Positions 45,387-58,918 are shown, counted from the stretch's first letter. The stretch is DNA of 64,000 nt from Oidiodendron maius Zn (GCA_000827325.1 KN832877.1:1881496-1945495); one strand, 5' to 3'. The notes: generated from the sequence alone by a model not told the origin. A program made the numbers and translations.

Positions 45387-48300
45387 TAGATCTATAAAGC
45401 TATAATATAATATTCTATAAGCTTACTCTAACTAGAAGTTAAGTAGAAGAGATATTAGGTTAGAGCCTTCTATCTATTACTACCCCTTCTAGCTCCTTTT
45501 AATTGAGTTAAGCTAGCCTTTCTTAAGAAGAGCCTAAAACACCAAGCCTTTATTATTAACCTCTATATCAGTAATAATATTAACTATATAATATAAGCCT
45601 ATAAGTAAAGTAGTAGCTATCTAAGAGACAGGAGAATCCTCTACTTATCAGGAAATATCTCCTATATAGTCTAGAGACTCTATCCTTAAGTCCTAGCTAA
45701 TTGATTTAGACTCTATTTAAAATCTGGAACTAAGGGTATATCTAAATTAGAGCTTATTAAACCTTATTAGATCCTTGGTCTAGCTAACAGATAAGTAGTT
45801 TCAGAGTCTTCTAGTATAGTTTCTAGCTAAAGACCTAAAGACTAGTATACTAGATACTTAAGAATTCCTTTACTACCTACTAGAAGGTCTAGATAACTCT
45901 CCTTCTAATAGCTTCTATAGATCTTATTAGGATTATAGCTCTAGATATTGCTAGTATAATCGGAGCTACTTATAATCTATAAAGTATTCCCCTAAGTATA
46001 TAGATTCTATTAAGCTTAATAATAGTGTTTTATTTATCTATATTATCTGGAGATCCCTTCTATAAGGAAAACTATATACTAATATAGACTAGTAGTCTAT
46101 AGAATAGAACTAGATTAATTATATCTTTAGCTATACTAAAGGTAAGGCCTAGAGCTTTCTAGAACTAAGGATTAATAAAGATAGTCTAGATCCTTAACTA
46201 ACTATAGATAAGATACTAGAGTATCTAAATATAGTCTTCTAGAACTACTTTAAGACTAAATAGTCAAAGAACTCTTTTTATACTTTAAAGTATTCTCTAG
46301 AATAGAACTTTAATAAATTCTATACTAAGTTTATATATCTAGCCTTAGTAAGCAGGGTCCCCTCTATTATATAGTAAAGTTACTTATAGTATAAGCTAAA
46401 TAAAGAATTCAAGAACTAGCTTCTAGCTATATACTACTAATACCCTATATACTAGAAACTAGTATATAAGTACTAGAGACTAAATATTAATCTTAAGGAG
46501 CTCTACTACTAATTCCTATCTATAAGTTAGGTCTAGTATTACTAGTCTAATCCTATAACTATATAAACTATAAAACCTAGTAGTTCTATTATATAGCTAT
46601 CTCTAGATATACTACTAGTATCTAGATATTTATATAGACTATCTTAAGCTCTATCTATAGCTAAGAAAAGGGATTTATTAACTTTAGGTTCTAGAGTATC
46701 CTCTATACTAGCAACTAATCTATTAAAAGTATCTTACTTTAATTATAGTAAAGTAGGGTACTTTACTAGCTCTTGCTCTAACCTTTATACTATACTAAGG
46801 ATTAATAAGATTAAATAAGATATTAAGGTTTCTAGTAATAAAGTAAATAATAAGATAGACTCTAAATCTAAGTTGGAAAACTAGGAGCCTTAAGTTAAGG
46901 CTCTCTCTTTAGAGTCTATATATTCAACCTCTAGTAGATTGATTTAAGTTTACTAATAGTAGGCAACTCCTTTACCTTTATATATATACTCTATAAGGAT
47001 AGAATTACAATCTAAACTAAAGCCTTTAGTAATACTAGAACAAGTAGCTATATTTTCCTTAATTCAAAATTTATATTAGACTTTTATTATACTTTTAACT
47101 TAAAGTCTAGATAGCTTCCTTAAACTATCTATTCTAAAGGATTTAATAGTAAAAAAGGATCCCTAATATCCTAATATCTCTTATTTAATATTAAGATTAA
47201 TAGTTATAGAATCTATAACTTTCTAATACTAATTATAGAGCTAGGCTCTTATAATATTATTATTAAAAGGAATTTCTTTGATTATTTTTATATTTTAATT
47301 GATGTTTATTACTGATAGCTATAGTAGCTATAGGAATTTCTCTCTAATAAGACTTACTTCTAAACTATTACTATATACTCTAGAAATAAGATCTAGTCTT
47401 AAAAGGTCTAGCTATAATATTAATAGAATCTATTCTAGAGGAATAGTCTAATTACTTATAATAAAAAGAGATAGAAGGATAGGATCTAGATTAATATCTT
47501 GATAAAAGATCTAGCTAAAGGGCTATCCTTAGATAATAAAGCAGCTTCCTTATTACTAGACCTATAATTTAATCTAGTTACTAGATTAAATTAAGTAAAC
47601 TTTCTAGAACTCTAAGACAAGAAATTATAGTTAATCTAGAACAGATAGCTACCTCTTAATATATTGATATATAAGCAACTAGCTGTTCCTGTATTAATAT
47701 AATAACTATTAGCTAAGTATAGTATTATATAGGAACAATAGAACCAGGAAGACCTTATATAAATAAACTAAGAGCTAAAGCTTCTTAAAGACTACTAACT
47801 ATTTAGCTAGGAAAGAGAAAGCAAGCTAAAGGTCTCCTTTAAGTAATCTAGTTAGAAATAGATATTAACTCTTAAGATTAAGACTATTATTACTAATAGC
47901 TTCTAGCTTAATATATACTAACTAGAAATAGAGATCTTCTTGATTATACTAGATAGCCTTGACTATATAATTAAGGATAAGCACTAGGATCTAGTAGTAG
48001 ACTCTAACCTAAAGATAGAGAAGATACTTTAATAGTAAGTCCTCTAGACTTACTATAACTTCCTAGACTTCTAGTCTAAAAAGGAATCTAATACCCTACC
48101 TCTATATTAAAAGGCTAACTATAAGATTAAGCTTATTAAGGATAATATACTTAGGTTTAGCTATCTAAATAAGTACTTAATTAAGGAGCTAACTATTATA
48201 TAGGAATACCTTATATATAACCTAGCTAAAGGCTTTATAACCTTAAGTAAAGCCCCTTTTATAGCCTTAATTCTCTTTGTCTATAAGACTAATAGATTAC

Positions 48301-48829
48301 TATAGTTCTATATTAACTACTATAAGCTTAATATACTAACTAAAAAGAACTATTATCCTCTTCCTTTAATTAATAAAACGCTTGTATAGTTAAATAAAGC
48401 TAAAGTATTTATTAAGCTAGATATCTATTAAATATTCTATAGGATCTAGATCTCCCTTAAGTTAGAAGAGCTAATAGCTTTCTAAATATACTATAGCCTA
48501 TTCTAATATAAAGTCCTACTCTTTAGACTAACTAATAGTCTTATAGCCTTCTAGAGCTATATTAATAATATATTTCAAGATCTTCTAGATATAACTTATA
48601 TAGCTTATCTTAATAATATCCTAATCTACTTAGAAGATAAGCTCTAGTATAAGATATATATTAAGTAGGTAATCAAGAGGCTATAAGCTATAGGCTTATA
48701 GGCTAATATTAAGAAGTATAAGTTTAATATTATATAAACTAAGTATCTTGACTTTATTATCTCTATAGATAGAATATAGATCAACTCTAATAAAGTTAAA
48801 GCAATTATAGACTAGCCTTATCTCTATAT
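45387..48829 (+). pseudogene. Gypsy A fragment B: gag and pol up to reverse transcriptase
   Basis: Collinear with A1 50,327-53,760, so it lacks the 5' LTR and everything beyond the reverse transcriptase. It retains a gag CCHC region near 46,740-46,790 and the palindrome at 47,567-47,591. It is more mutated than A1 at most CpA/TpG sites. The left end abuts the second pogo element, the right end an LTR of gypsy C. Confidence 0.8.
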
Positions 48830-49124
48830 TGTAATAGCCTAGCTACTATAAGCTTTATAAAGAGAAGCAGTAGCTAGTTAAGGTACTATATTAATGAAGA
48901 CAATTAAACTAAAGAGAGAAAAGCTCTCTATATAAACAATCAATTATATAAATACTACTTAGCCTAGATTAAGTCTAGTACTAAGGGGATATAGCAAATC
49001 GCTAGTAGCTAATCTAGTCTACTAGTCCTAATCTGTTACTAATCCTCCTTAACTACTATATCCGGATCCTAGCTATAACTAGCCTAGCAGAACTATACTA
49101 GCCTAGTCTAGCTGGACTATTATA
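48830..49124 (-). repeat. Gypsy C 3' LTR
   Basis: 295 bp, inverted terminal dinucleotides TG...TA (from CA). Preceded, in the element's sense, by a polypurine run of eight to nine G. The other LTR is not in the window. Confidence 0.7.
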
Positions 49125-50036
49125 CTACCCCCCCCTTTAAATAGTAGATACCTTTAACTATAGTAGTTAAGTAGATATATTAGGCTTATTGTCTATTAGA
49201 TCCTTATAGCTATTATATCCCTGCTCCTAAGCCTTAATCTAATTAACCAGTCTATATAGCAGTCCTAACTACTATAGATATTTAGTATAGAAATCATATA
49301 GTTTATATAGAGAGTATTTGAAATCTAAGGCTAGATAGAAGTTAAAGTCTTTATTATAGCTAATCTAGGTAGTATAGTATAGTAGCTTACTCTATAAGAG
49401 CTTAGTAGCTAGTATCTTATCTACTTTATACTTAGTATTATCTATAATATATATAGACTCTAGTTCTAGGTTATATTACTCTAGTAAAGGATTATCCGCT
49501 ACTTTATATAGCTAGTCTATATAGAAAACATTATATACCTTAATAGAGTCTAGTAGCTTCAGTTAATAAGAGTAACCTATCTTTCTTAAGATCTTGAAAG
49601 AGCTCTTATTCTAGTTATTTAGCTTCTTGCTGGATTATAGTATATACTAGCCTTTCTAGATAACCTAGACCTTATCCTCTATATTGAAATTAGAGACTTA
49701 TTAGTATAGGTTAATATTATACTCTTTCTTATACTAAGCCTTCTTAATAGTTTCTTTACCTTTATTAAGGGCCTCTTCTATATAAGTAGTAATATCCTTA
49801 GTATATTCCTAGCTAAGCTATAGTATAGTATTAGCTAGTACTAGCTATAATAGAGTCTAGTTAAAGGAGGTTTAGAGTAGATAGCTATTCTAGACCTTAT
49901 ATAGAGATAAGCTATTAAGACTACTATAGGGTAGAGTTAATTAAGTATAGTTGATTATTAGCAGATAGTCTAACTAGTTATTCTAGTAGTAGCTTATAAA
50001 AGGGTATAGATATAAATTATTATATTAGTTAATGAT
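48830..50036 (-). mobile_element. Gypsy retrotransposon C, 3' LTR and end of pol
   Basis: LTR 48,830-49,124 (TGTAATAGCC...GGACTATTATA), then a striking polypurine tract (plus strand CTACCCCCCCCCTTTA, 49,125-49,140), then on the minus strand the integrase C terminus and chromodomain. SKKLNNQN, FKILRKIGYSYQL and VYNVFYID can be read near 49,480-49,660, the usual layout of fungal chromoviruses. The element continues beyond A1 at 56,378. Confidence 0.75.
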
Positions 50037-50250
50037 TATTATAATACTAAACCTTTTAATATATATATACTGGAACTATATAACCTTACTCTACTAGATT
50101 ACCTGACTAGGCCTCCTCTATATAAAGACTCTCTTCTTTTTATTCTCTTTACTCTTTAGTTTATTCTCTTAGTTAAGTCAATTGATAGTTGAATATACCT
50201 TTAAGCCTTTACCTTTAGGCTAAGATCCCTGTTTCTCTTAAGTTGTTATA
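50037..50250 (+). repeat. Gypsy A1 5' LTR
   Basis: TATTATAATACTAAACC...TTGTTATA. A TATA box within CTCCTCTATATAAAGACTC (about 50,131-50,149) is followed by a pyrimidine-rich tract, the expected promoter. Confidence 0.85.
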
Positions 50251-50559
50251 TTAGAACAAACTTAACAAACCTTCTAGAGATAGAGTTTAAATATATCCCT
50301 CTCTTTTATATTGAATCTACTATATTAAATAGATCTATAAAGCTATAATATAATATTCTATAAGTCTACTTTAACTAGAAGTCAAGTAGAAGAGATATTA
50401 GGTTAGAGCCTTCTATCTATTACTATCCCTTCTAGCTTCTCTTAATTAAGTTAAGCTAGCTCTTCTTAAGAAAAGCCTAAAACACTAAGCCTTTATTATC
50501 AACCTCTATATTAGCAATAATATCAACTATATAATATAAGCCTCTAGGTAAAGTAGTGG

Positions 50560-52000
50560 TTATTTAAGAGATAGAAGAATCCTCTACTTACTAGGAAACA
50601 CCTCTTGTATAGTCTAGAGACTCTATCCTTAAGTCCTAGCTAATTGATTTAGACTCTACTTAAAATCTGGAACTAAGGGTATATCTGAATTAGAGCTTGT
50701 TGAACCTTATTGGATCCTTAGTCCAGCTAATAGACAAGCAGTTTCAGAGTCTCCTAGTATAGTTTCTGGCTAAAGACCTAAGGACTAGTATACTAGATAC
50801 TCAAGAACCCCTTTACTACCTACTAGGAGGCCTAGACGACTCTCCTTCTAATAGCTCCTATAGATCTTATCGGGATTGTAGCTCTAGGTACTACTAGTAT
50901 AATTAGAGCTGCCTATAATCTATAAAGCGTTCCTCTAAGTATATAGATCCTACCAAGCTTAATAATAGTGTTTTATCTATCTATATTGCCTAGAGATCCC
51001 TCCTATAAGGAAAACTATATACTAATATAGACTAGTAGCCTATAGAACAGGACTAGATTGATTATATCTTCAGCTATACTAAAGGCAAGGCCTAGAGCTT
51101 CCTAGAACCAAGGATCAATAAGGATAGTCTAGATCCCTAGCTAACTGTAGATAAGATACTGGAGTATCTGAATATAGTCTTCTAGAACTACTTTAAGACT
51201 AAGCAGTCAGAGAACTCTTTTTATACTCTGAAGCATTCTCTAGGACAGGACTTTAATGAATTCTATACTAAGTTTATATATCTAGCTTCAGTAGATAGAG
51301 TCCCCTCTATTATATAGCAAAGTCACTTATAGTATAAGCTAAATAAAGAATTCAAGAACTGGCTCCTAGCTATATACTACTAATACTCTATATACCAGGA
51401 ACTAGTATACAAGTGCTAGAGACTAAGCATTGACCTTAAGGAGCTCTACTACTAATTCCTATCTGTAAGTCAGGTCTAGTACTACTAGCCTAATCCTGTA
51501 GCTATATAAACCATGAAACCTGGTAGTTCTACTATATAGCTACCCCTAGGTATACTACCAGTGTCTAAACGTTTATATAGACTGTCCTAAGCCCTACCTA
51601 TAGCCAAGAAAAGGGATTTATTAACTCCAGGTCCTAGAGTGTCCCCTATACTAGTAACTAATCTGTTGAAAGTATCTTGCTTCAATTGTAGTGAAGTAGA
51701 GCACTTCACTAACTCTTGCTCTAACCCTTATACTATATTAAGGATTAACGAGATTAAATAAGACATTAAGGTTTCTAGTAATAAAGCAAATAATAAGGCA
51801 GACTCTAAATCTAAGTCGGAAAACTAGGAGCCCTAAGCCAAGGCTCCCCCTTTAGAGCCTATATATTCAACCTCTAGCAGATTGATTTAAGTTCACTAAT
51901 AGTAGACAACTCCTTTACCCTTATATATATACTTTATAAGGATGGAATTACAATCCAAGCTGAAGCCTTTAGTAATACTAGAGCAAGTAGCTATATCTTC
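50560..52000 (+). pseudogene. Gypsy A1 gag
   Basis: Plus-strand frame interrupted by TAG/TAA codons. An intact CCHC zinc knuckle, CFNCSEVEHFTNSC, lies near 51,677-51,720. Gag packages element RNA in virus-like particles; this copy cannot make it. Confidence 0.7.
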
Positions 52001-52399
52001 CTTGATTCGAAATTTATATTAGACCTTTACTATACTTTTAACTTGAAGCCTAGATAGCTTCTCTAGGCTATCTATCCTAAGGGATTCAATAGCAAGAAAG
52101 GATCTCTAATATTCTAATACCTCTTGTTTAATATTAAGATTAATAGTTGCAGGATCTATAACCTTCCAATACTAATTATAGAGCTAGACTCTTACAATAT
52201 TATTATCAGAAGGAATTTCTTTGATTATTTTTATATTTTAATTGATGTTTGTTACTAATAGCTATAGTAGCTACAGGAATTTCCCTTTAATAAGACTTAT
52301 TCCTAAACTATTACTATATACTCTAGAAATAAAATCTAGTCTTAAAGGGTCTAGCTGCAATATCAGTAGGATCTATTCTAGAGGGATAGCCTAATTGCC

Positions 52400-55300
52400 T
52401 ATAATAAGAAGAGATGGAAGGATAGGATCCAGATCAATATCTTGATAAAGGGCCTGGCTAAAAGGCTATCCCTAGACAATAAAGCAGCTTCCCTGCTACT
52501 AGACCTATAATTTAACCTGGCTACTAGATTAAATCAGGCAAGCCCTCCAGAACTCTAAGACAAGAAATTATAGTCAATCCAGGACAGACAGCCACCCCTT
52601 GATATATTGATATATAAGCAACTAGCTGTTCCTGTATTAATATAATAACTATTGGCTAAGTGTAGCGTTATATAGGAACAACAGAACCAGGAAGACCTTA
52701 TATAAATAAACCAAGAGCTAAGGCTTCCTAAAGACTACTAACCACCTAGCCAGGAAAGAGAAAGCAAGCTAAAGGCTTCCCCTAAGCAGTCTAGTCAGAA
52801 ACAGGTATCGACTCTCAAGATCAAGACTATTACTACTAACGGCTTCTAGCTTAATATATACTAACCAGGAACAGAGATCTTCTTGATTACACTAGATAGC
52901 CTTGACTATATAATCAAGGATAGGTGCTAGGACCTAGTAGCGGACCCTAACCTAGAGACAGAAGAGATACTTTAATAGTAAGTCCTTTAGACCTACTATA
53001 ACTTCCTAGACTTCTAGTCTAAAAAGGAATCTAATACCCTACCTCTATATTAAAAGGCTGACTATAAGATTAAGCTTATTAAGGATAATATACTTAGATT
53101 TAGCTATCTAAACAAGTACTTAATCAAGAAGCTAACCACTATACAGGAATACCTTATATATAACCTAGCTAAAGGCTTTATAACTTTAAGCAAGGCCCCT
53201 TTTGTAGCCCTGATTCTCTTTATCTATAAGGCTAATAGATTACTATAGTTCTGTATTGACTACTATAAGCTTAATATACTGACCAAGAAGAACCATTATC
53301 CTCTTCCCCTAATTAATAAGATACTTATATAGTTAAGCAAGGCTAAGGTATTCACTAAGCTAGATATCTACCAAGCATTCCACAGGATCCGGATCTCCCC
53401 TAAGTCAGAAGAGCTAATAGCCTTCTAAATATACTATAGTCTATTCTAATATAAAGTCCTACCCTTTAGACTAACTAATAGTCCTGTAGCCTTCTAGAGC
53501 TATATTAATAATATATTTCAAGATCTCCTAGATATAACTTATATAGCTTATCTTAACGATATCCTAATCTACTTAGAAGATAAGCTCTAGTATAAGATAT
53601 ATATCAAGTAGGTGATCAAGAGACTATAAGCTATAGGCTTATAGGCTAATATCAAGAAGTATAAGTTTAATATTATATAAACCAAGTATCTAGGCTTTAT
53701 TATCTCTATAGACAGAATATAGGTCAACCCTAATAAAGTTAAGGCAATTATAGACTAGTCCTACCCTTATATAGTCTATAGAGTCCAATTGTTTCTTGGG
53801 TTCTATAACTTCTATTAGTGATTTATCTATAATTATAGTTATATTGTATCACCCCTTACTAGACTTATCTATAAGGATTACAAGTTCTCCTTTAATAGAA
53901 GCTATATCTAGGCATTTAAGACACTCTAATATATACTTACCTATACTCCAATCTTAGTATACTATAACCTAGATAGCTAATGCCTTCTAGAGACTAATAC
54001 CTCTAATACAGTTACTATTACTATATTCTCCTAAAAAGGTCTTGATAGAGAATAGTACTCTATAGGATACTTCTTGAAGATAATAGCCCCTACTAAGACT
54101 AATTACCTGATCTATAACAAGGAACTACTAGCAATAGTTTAGGCCTTATAGCACTAGCGTTCTAAACTTGAAGGTGCTAGAGACTCTATTCAAGTTATTA
54201 TAGACTATAAGGCTTTAGAGTACTTTATAACCTCTAAGCTACTCTTAATAAGACAAGTATATTAGACAGAAATCCTGTCCTGGTACTATTTCAAGATATC
54301 CTATAAACCAGATAAGACTAATAAGGCTAATCTATTAATATAAATCAAGGAATAGACTAGAGACCTTAATCAAGCTAAGAAAGATAATAGAGAATAGATT
54401 CTGCTACTATATAAGAATCTAGACTAGTAGATAATCCAGGACCTTAAGGTCAATCGGATTAACCTATCCCTCTCCTTGATTAAAGACCAGCTAGACTTGA
54501 TCAATAAAATCCTCCAGGCTAACTGTATAGCGTTAGACCTTGTATATATCTGGAAGCTAGGCTAGTAGGACAAGAGTAGATATATAATCCAGGATAGCCT
54601 ACTTAAGAGGAATAGGAAGCTTGTAATCGCTTAGTTAGTCTATATAGACCTAATCAAAGCCTTATATTACAGAATCTTGATAGTCTACTCTAGAAAGTAT
54701 AAGACAGGACTCCTAATCAAGGAACAGTACTACTAGTATAGAATAAGCACTAATATCGACTAGTTTATAAGTAACTATTATATCTACTGATAATCCAAGG
54801 TTCTAAGGGATAAGACTCTAGGACTACTATACCCCTTACTAATACTAGACTATCCTTAGTAATATATCTCTATAGACTTTAAGGAGATACTACTAGACAA
54901 GGAAAGCAAGAATATAGTTTGTATATTTGTAGACTGGTTAGGCAAGAGACCTATATTGATCCCCTATAACAAAACAGTCAATATACAGGTACTAGTATAG
55001 CTCTACCTGATATATATATATAAGTACTATAGACTAGCTATAACTATAGTCTTGGATTACAGTCTATAGTTTATATTAGCCTTCTAGAAAGAGTTCTATT
55101 ACCTCTTTAGGACAAGGCTTAAGCTTTCTATAGCCTACTATCCCTAAACAGATAGTCAAACAGAGAATACAAACCAGTAGATTAATCAGTAGCTTCGCCC
55201 TTTTATTAATACTTTCCAGGATAACTAGTCCTGCCTGATCTATACTATAGACTATATAGTAGCTGCCCTACTATACAACTCCACTAGTCTATCGCCCTTC

Positions 55301-56060
55301 TAGATCAAGCTAGGCTACTAGCTATAGATAGATATTGATTAGGAACGTCTTCAGGACAATATCCCTGTCTTAGAGTATATCTCTAGGGCTAGGCAGGATA
55401 TATAGGTATAGGTCAAGAGGATCTATAAAGTATAGAAATAGTATTGCAAGTCAATAGCTAAGGTACAGGAAAGGCAGAGCATCCAGGCAAACAAGCACTA
55501 TAGGCTAGTCGACTTCAGTACTAGTAATAAGGTCTGGGTATCTACCAAGAACTAGACAAGTGAACACCCGAGCCAGAAGTTAGGTTACTAGAACAAGGGT
55601 CCCTATAGAATCACAAAGCAAGTAGGATACTTATATCAGATTAATCTCCCTGATAGTAACCAGCAGAATAACGTCTTTGCTCTAGACCTCTTATAGAAGG
55701 ACCTAGATAATCCCTTGCTAGGCTAGTATTCTAATCCACTACTACTAGTTATATATAACTAGTACCCTAAGTGGAAGGTTGAATATATTTGTTAGAGTAG
55801 AGTAAGGTAATAAAGGCTCTAATACTAGGCCAAGTGGATAGGCTTTGACTACTAGCCTAAGTTCTATAATATAGAGAACTTCAAGGGGTCGCCTTACCTG
55901 CTTAAGGCCTTCTATAAAGAGTATAACAACGCTAAGGGGCTACTAGCTAACCTATAGTACTAGATAGACTACTATTAATAGAGCAAGGAACTAGAGGTTT
56001 AGGGAGATAATAACTACTATAGGACAAAAGGGGGATAGGATAGTCCTTGGTATATCAAGA
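52400..56060 (+). pseudogene. Gypsy A1 pol
   Basis: Protein-like frame with RIP stops. The reverse transcriptase (53,100-53,760) has FCIDYYKLN, KLDIYQAFHRIRI, LPFRLTNSP and the catalytic box YLNDILIY, where the first Asp of the YxDD box is now Asn. RNase H follows (KALEYF near 54,215). Integrase (54,850-55,500) has the IDF and FVDWLGKRP region, TDSQTENTNQ and the NxSxS motif before SPFQ. A chromodomain-like tail is near 55,780-55,920. The order RT-RNaseH-IN with chromodomain defines the chromovirus branch of Ty3/gypsy. Confidence 0.8.
52510..52534. repeat. 25-nt palindrome in gypsy A1 (also A2, B)
   Basis: ATTTAACCTGGC - T - ACTAGATTAAAT. It reads FNLATRLN in the A1 frame near the protease. 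Orthologous copies lie at 26,880-26,904 (A2) and 47,567-47,591 (B). Confidence 0.75.
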
Positions 56061-56158
56061 CAGCAAGGGTAAGTATAAAGAGTAGGAATATAGACACTAT
56101 TTCCTTATTATACTTGTTTATATAGCTTAAGGGCAAGCCTATTTAAAGAGAGGGGTAA

Positions 56159-56372
56159 TATCATGATACTAAACCTTTTAATATATATATACTAGAACTA
56201 TATAACCTTGCTCTACTAGATTATCTAACTAGACCTCCTCTATATAAAGGCTCTCTTCTTTTTATTCTCTTTACTTTTTAGTTTGTTCTCTTAGTTAAGT
56301 TAATTGATAGTTGAATATACTTTTAAGCCTTTACCTCTAGGCCAAGATCCCTGTTCCTCTTAAGTTGTTACA
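56159..56372 (+). repeat. Gypsy A1 3' LTR
   Basis: TATCATGATACTAAACC...TTGTTACA, 214 bp. The two A1 LTRs differ mostly by transitions of the RIP type. Confidence 0.9.
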
Positions 56373-58716
56373 ATGATCTTAGTTTAGCTATCTGTCTATA
56401 GGTAATTAGTAGTTAATAGCTTATACTTAATCTCTAATATATAGTAAAAGGCAGCCTAAAACTCTGATATAAACTAGAGACTTTAGTCTAAGACTATCAA
56501 GTTAGAGGCTCTATAGTATTAGTAGATATATTAGGTAAATAGCCAGGCTAAGTCCTTAGTATTTATAGTCTTAAAGCAAGGGATAGATATTACCTACTTA
56601 GTAAGCTAGTCAACTATAACTAGTATAGTATTGAACCCCTTTTTATCTAGTAGGAAACTCTTAAAGTCTACTAATATATCCCTCTAGAGCTTATCTAGTA
56701 TTAGTAAGGGGTATAGCAAGCTAGAGGTCTTATCTCTAGATATATAGGATCTATAATAGGTATAGCAGTTATATATATACTGCTTAATATCTGACTATAT
56801 ACCTAGCTAGTAGTAGTATAGCTATAAGAGCTAGTAAGTCTTATCTCTATCTAGATAGGTAGTTAATATCTAATTATAAGCTTCTTAGATTAGCTCTATA
56901 TAGAGGTTATCTAGGATAGCAGGGATAACTAATCAACCTATATATAGCAATAGTCTATCCTTAATAGTATATTTGTCTAGAGTAGCTAACTTGGCCTGTA
57001 TATAAAGGGCTTCTAGAGACTCTATATCCTTGTTAGCCTAAAGTATCTAGTCAACTAGGTTATTAGACTTATTAAAAGGGTCTTCTTCTTTAATAGATAG
57101 TAGATCAATTACTGATATCTTAATATCTAAGTCCTAAAGAACTCTAGGATCTACCTAGTCCTAAAATAGAAAGGTATAAGTTTGATATTAGGTCTTGATT
57201 CTATCTTGAATAGCAACCTTAGTATCCCTCTAGGTAAGTATATCCGCTTTCTGGTTCTGTTTATTAGGCCTATAGGATATAATAAAATAGTATTCAGCTA
57301 GTACTTTAGTCTAGCAAGCCTAATAGCTAGTTAGCTGCTTTATTGATATAAAGTACTTTAGAGCCTTATAGTTAGTATAGATTTTGACTTGTTTTATAAT
57401 CCTCTAGAGCTCTAGATACTACTTAGCTAGTGATCTAACTATAGCTAGCATTTCCTTATTATATATCTTATAGTTATACTTAGTAAATACTATAGTCTTT
57501 AAGAAGTAGGTAACTAGATACTATTCCTTATTAGAGTAGAGCTATAAAAGAATACTAGTAATCACTTTATCTAATATATCTGTTTTGATTATTAACTTAT
57601 ATTTAAGGCTATAATAGTATAGTACTAGTATAGCTATAAGCTATAGCTTTAGCTCCTTAAAAGCCTTCTAGTATTACTTATTAAATATAAATGGAATATC
57701 AGTCTTTATAAGTTAGATTAGGGGCTTAGTAATCCTTCTATAGTCCTAGATAAAGCACTTATAAAAGTTATAGAAGTCTAGGAATAACTGGATTCCCTTT
57801 ATAGTAGTAGGAGTAGTCTAGTTAACTACTATAGAGACCTTTTCTAGGTTAATCTTAATACCCTCTATAGTAATAATAAAGTCTAGGTATTTAGTATACT
57901 TAACTCTAAATTTATACTTCTTTAGGTTAGTCTATAGACCTATATCCCTTAACTGCTATAAGACTTTCTTAATATACTCTTTATAGTCTAACTTATTCTT
58001 AGAGTAAATAAGGATATTGTCTAGGTAAGCAGTATAGAAATCGTTTAGGTAATCAAACAGGACATTATTTATATACTACTAATATATTACTAGTCTATTA
58101 ATAAGGCTAAAAGGAAGGACCTTATACTTATATAAGCTATAATAAGTCTAGAAGGTAGTTAACTCCTTAGACTTAGAGTCTATCCAGATCCGATTAAAAG
58201 CCTAGTAGATATCTAGCTTGGTATAGAGCCTAGTATAGCTGATCTAGCTTAGTAACTTATTAATTAATAGAAAGGGATACTAATCCTTATAGATTATCTG
58301 GTTTATTATTATTATTATTATCCTCCGCAATGGCTAAGCTGCAGTACTTCTATACAATAATCCTATATATAAAGGCTAACGCAACCTCTTGGAAGAATCC
58401 TCACTGATATACATACCTCCCTTGTAATATAAGCAAATAATCGGGAGGCCTAGGTAAACTCGTCCAGTGGCAACTCTGAACTAAACTTCCTCCTTCTCTC
58501 TAGGATCAGACCACTATCCCTGCCTCTAGTGTCCAGCCCTGTCTCTCACTTAATTCTGTTCCTAGATAGCCTCTAGAGGGCTGGTCGCTTTGCTACTTGA
58601 TTGGTCGTGGTTGTAGGGCCCTATCACCCTAGTCTCAAGCTCTTTGGTCGTGTATCAATAATTTGGTCTTTATCGTTTCTAGAGGCTCACCCCTCTAGAA
58701 AAGTAGGGTTTTGCCC

Positions 58717-58827
58717 AGGTTCTCGGTTAGGCGACCGCTGCTGTAGTATCCGGGAGCAGAAGCCAGGGCCAAGGTTCTCGGTTAGGCAAAAACCGCTGCT
58801 ATAATAACCGGGAGCAGAATCCGGGTT
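58717..58827. repeat. 55-bp tandem duplication in the SINE body
   Basis: Two units starting AGGTTCTCGGTTAGGC (58,717 and 58,772), each running through ACCGCTGCT and CCGGGAGCAGAA. The second unit has a few transitions. Confidence 0.8.
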
Positions 58828-58907
58828 CAAGCTAGGCCTAGGGGGAGTAGTCCTAGGTGAACCAGCTAGTCATCTTCTGGGAGGCAACAGAAGAGGTATC
58901 TAGAGCT

Positions 58908-58918
58908 GGATTCGAACC
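58908..58918 (-). promoter_or_regulatory. SINE B box (Pol III)
   Basis: GGTTCGAATCC on the minus strand, an exact match to the tRNA T-loop B-box consensus, flanked by complementary stem bases. Confidence 0.8.

Larger units (their letters stand above)
50037..56372 (+). mobile_element. Gypsy retrotransposon A1 (complete, 6,336 bp)
   Basis: Two 214-bp LTRs (50,037-50,250; 56,159-56,372), polypurine tract AAAGAGAGGGGTAA before the 3' LTR, and 5-bp target duplication ATGAT (50,032-50,036; 56,373-56,377). Order: LTR, gag, protease, reverse transcriptase, RNase H, integrase, chromodomain, LTR: a Ty3/gypsy chromovirus. Of the A copies it is the least RIP-mutated. It sits inside gypsy C. Confidence 0.9.
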
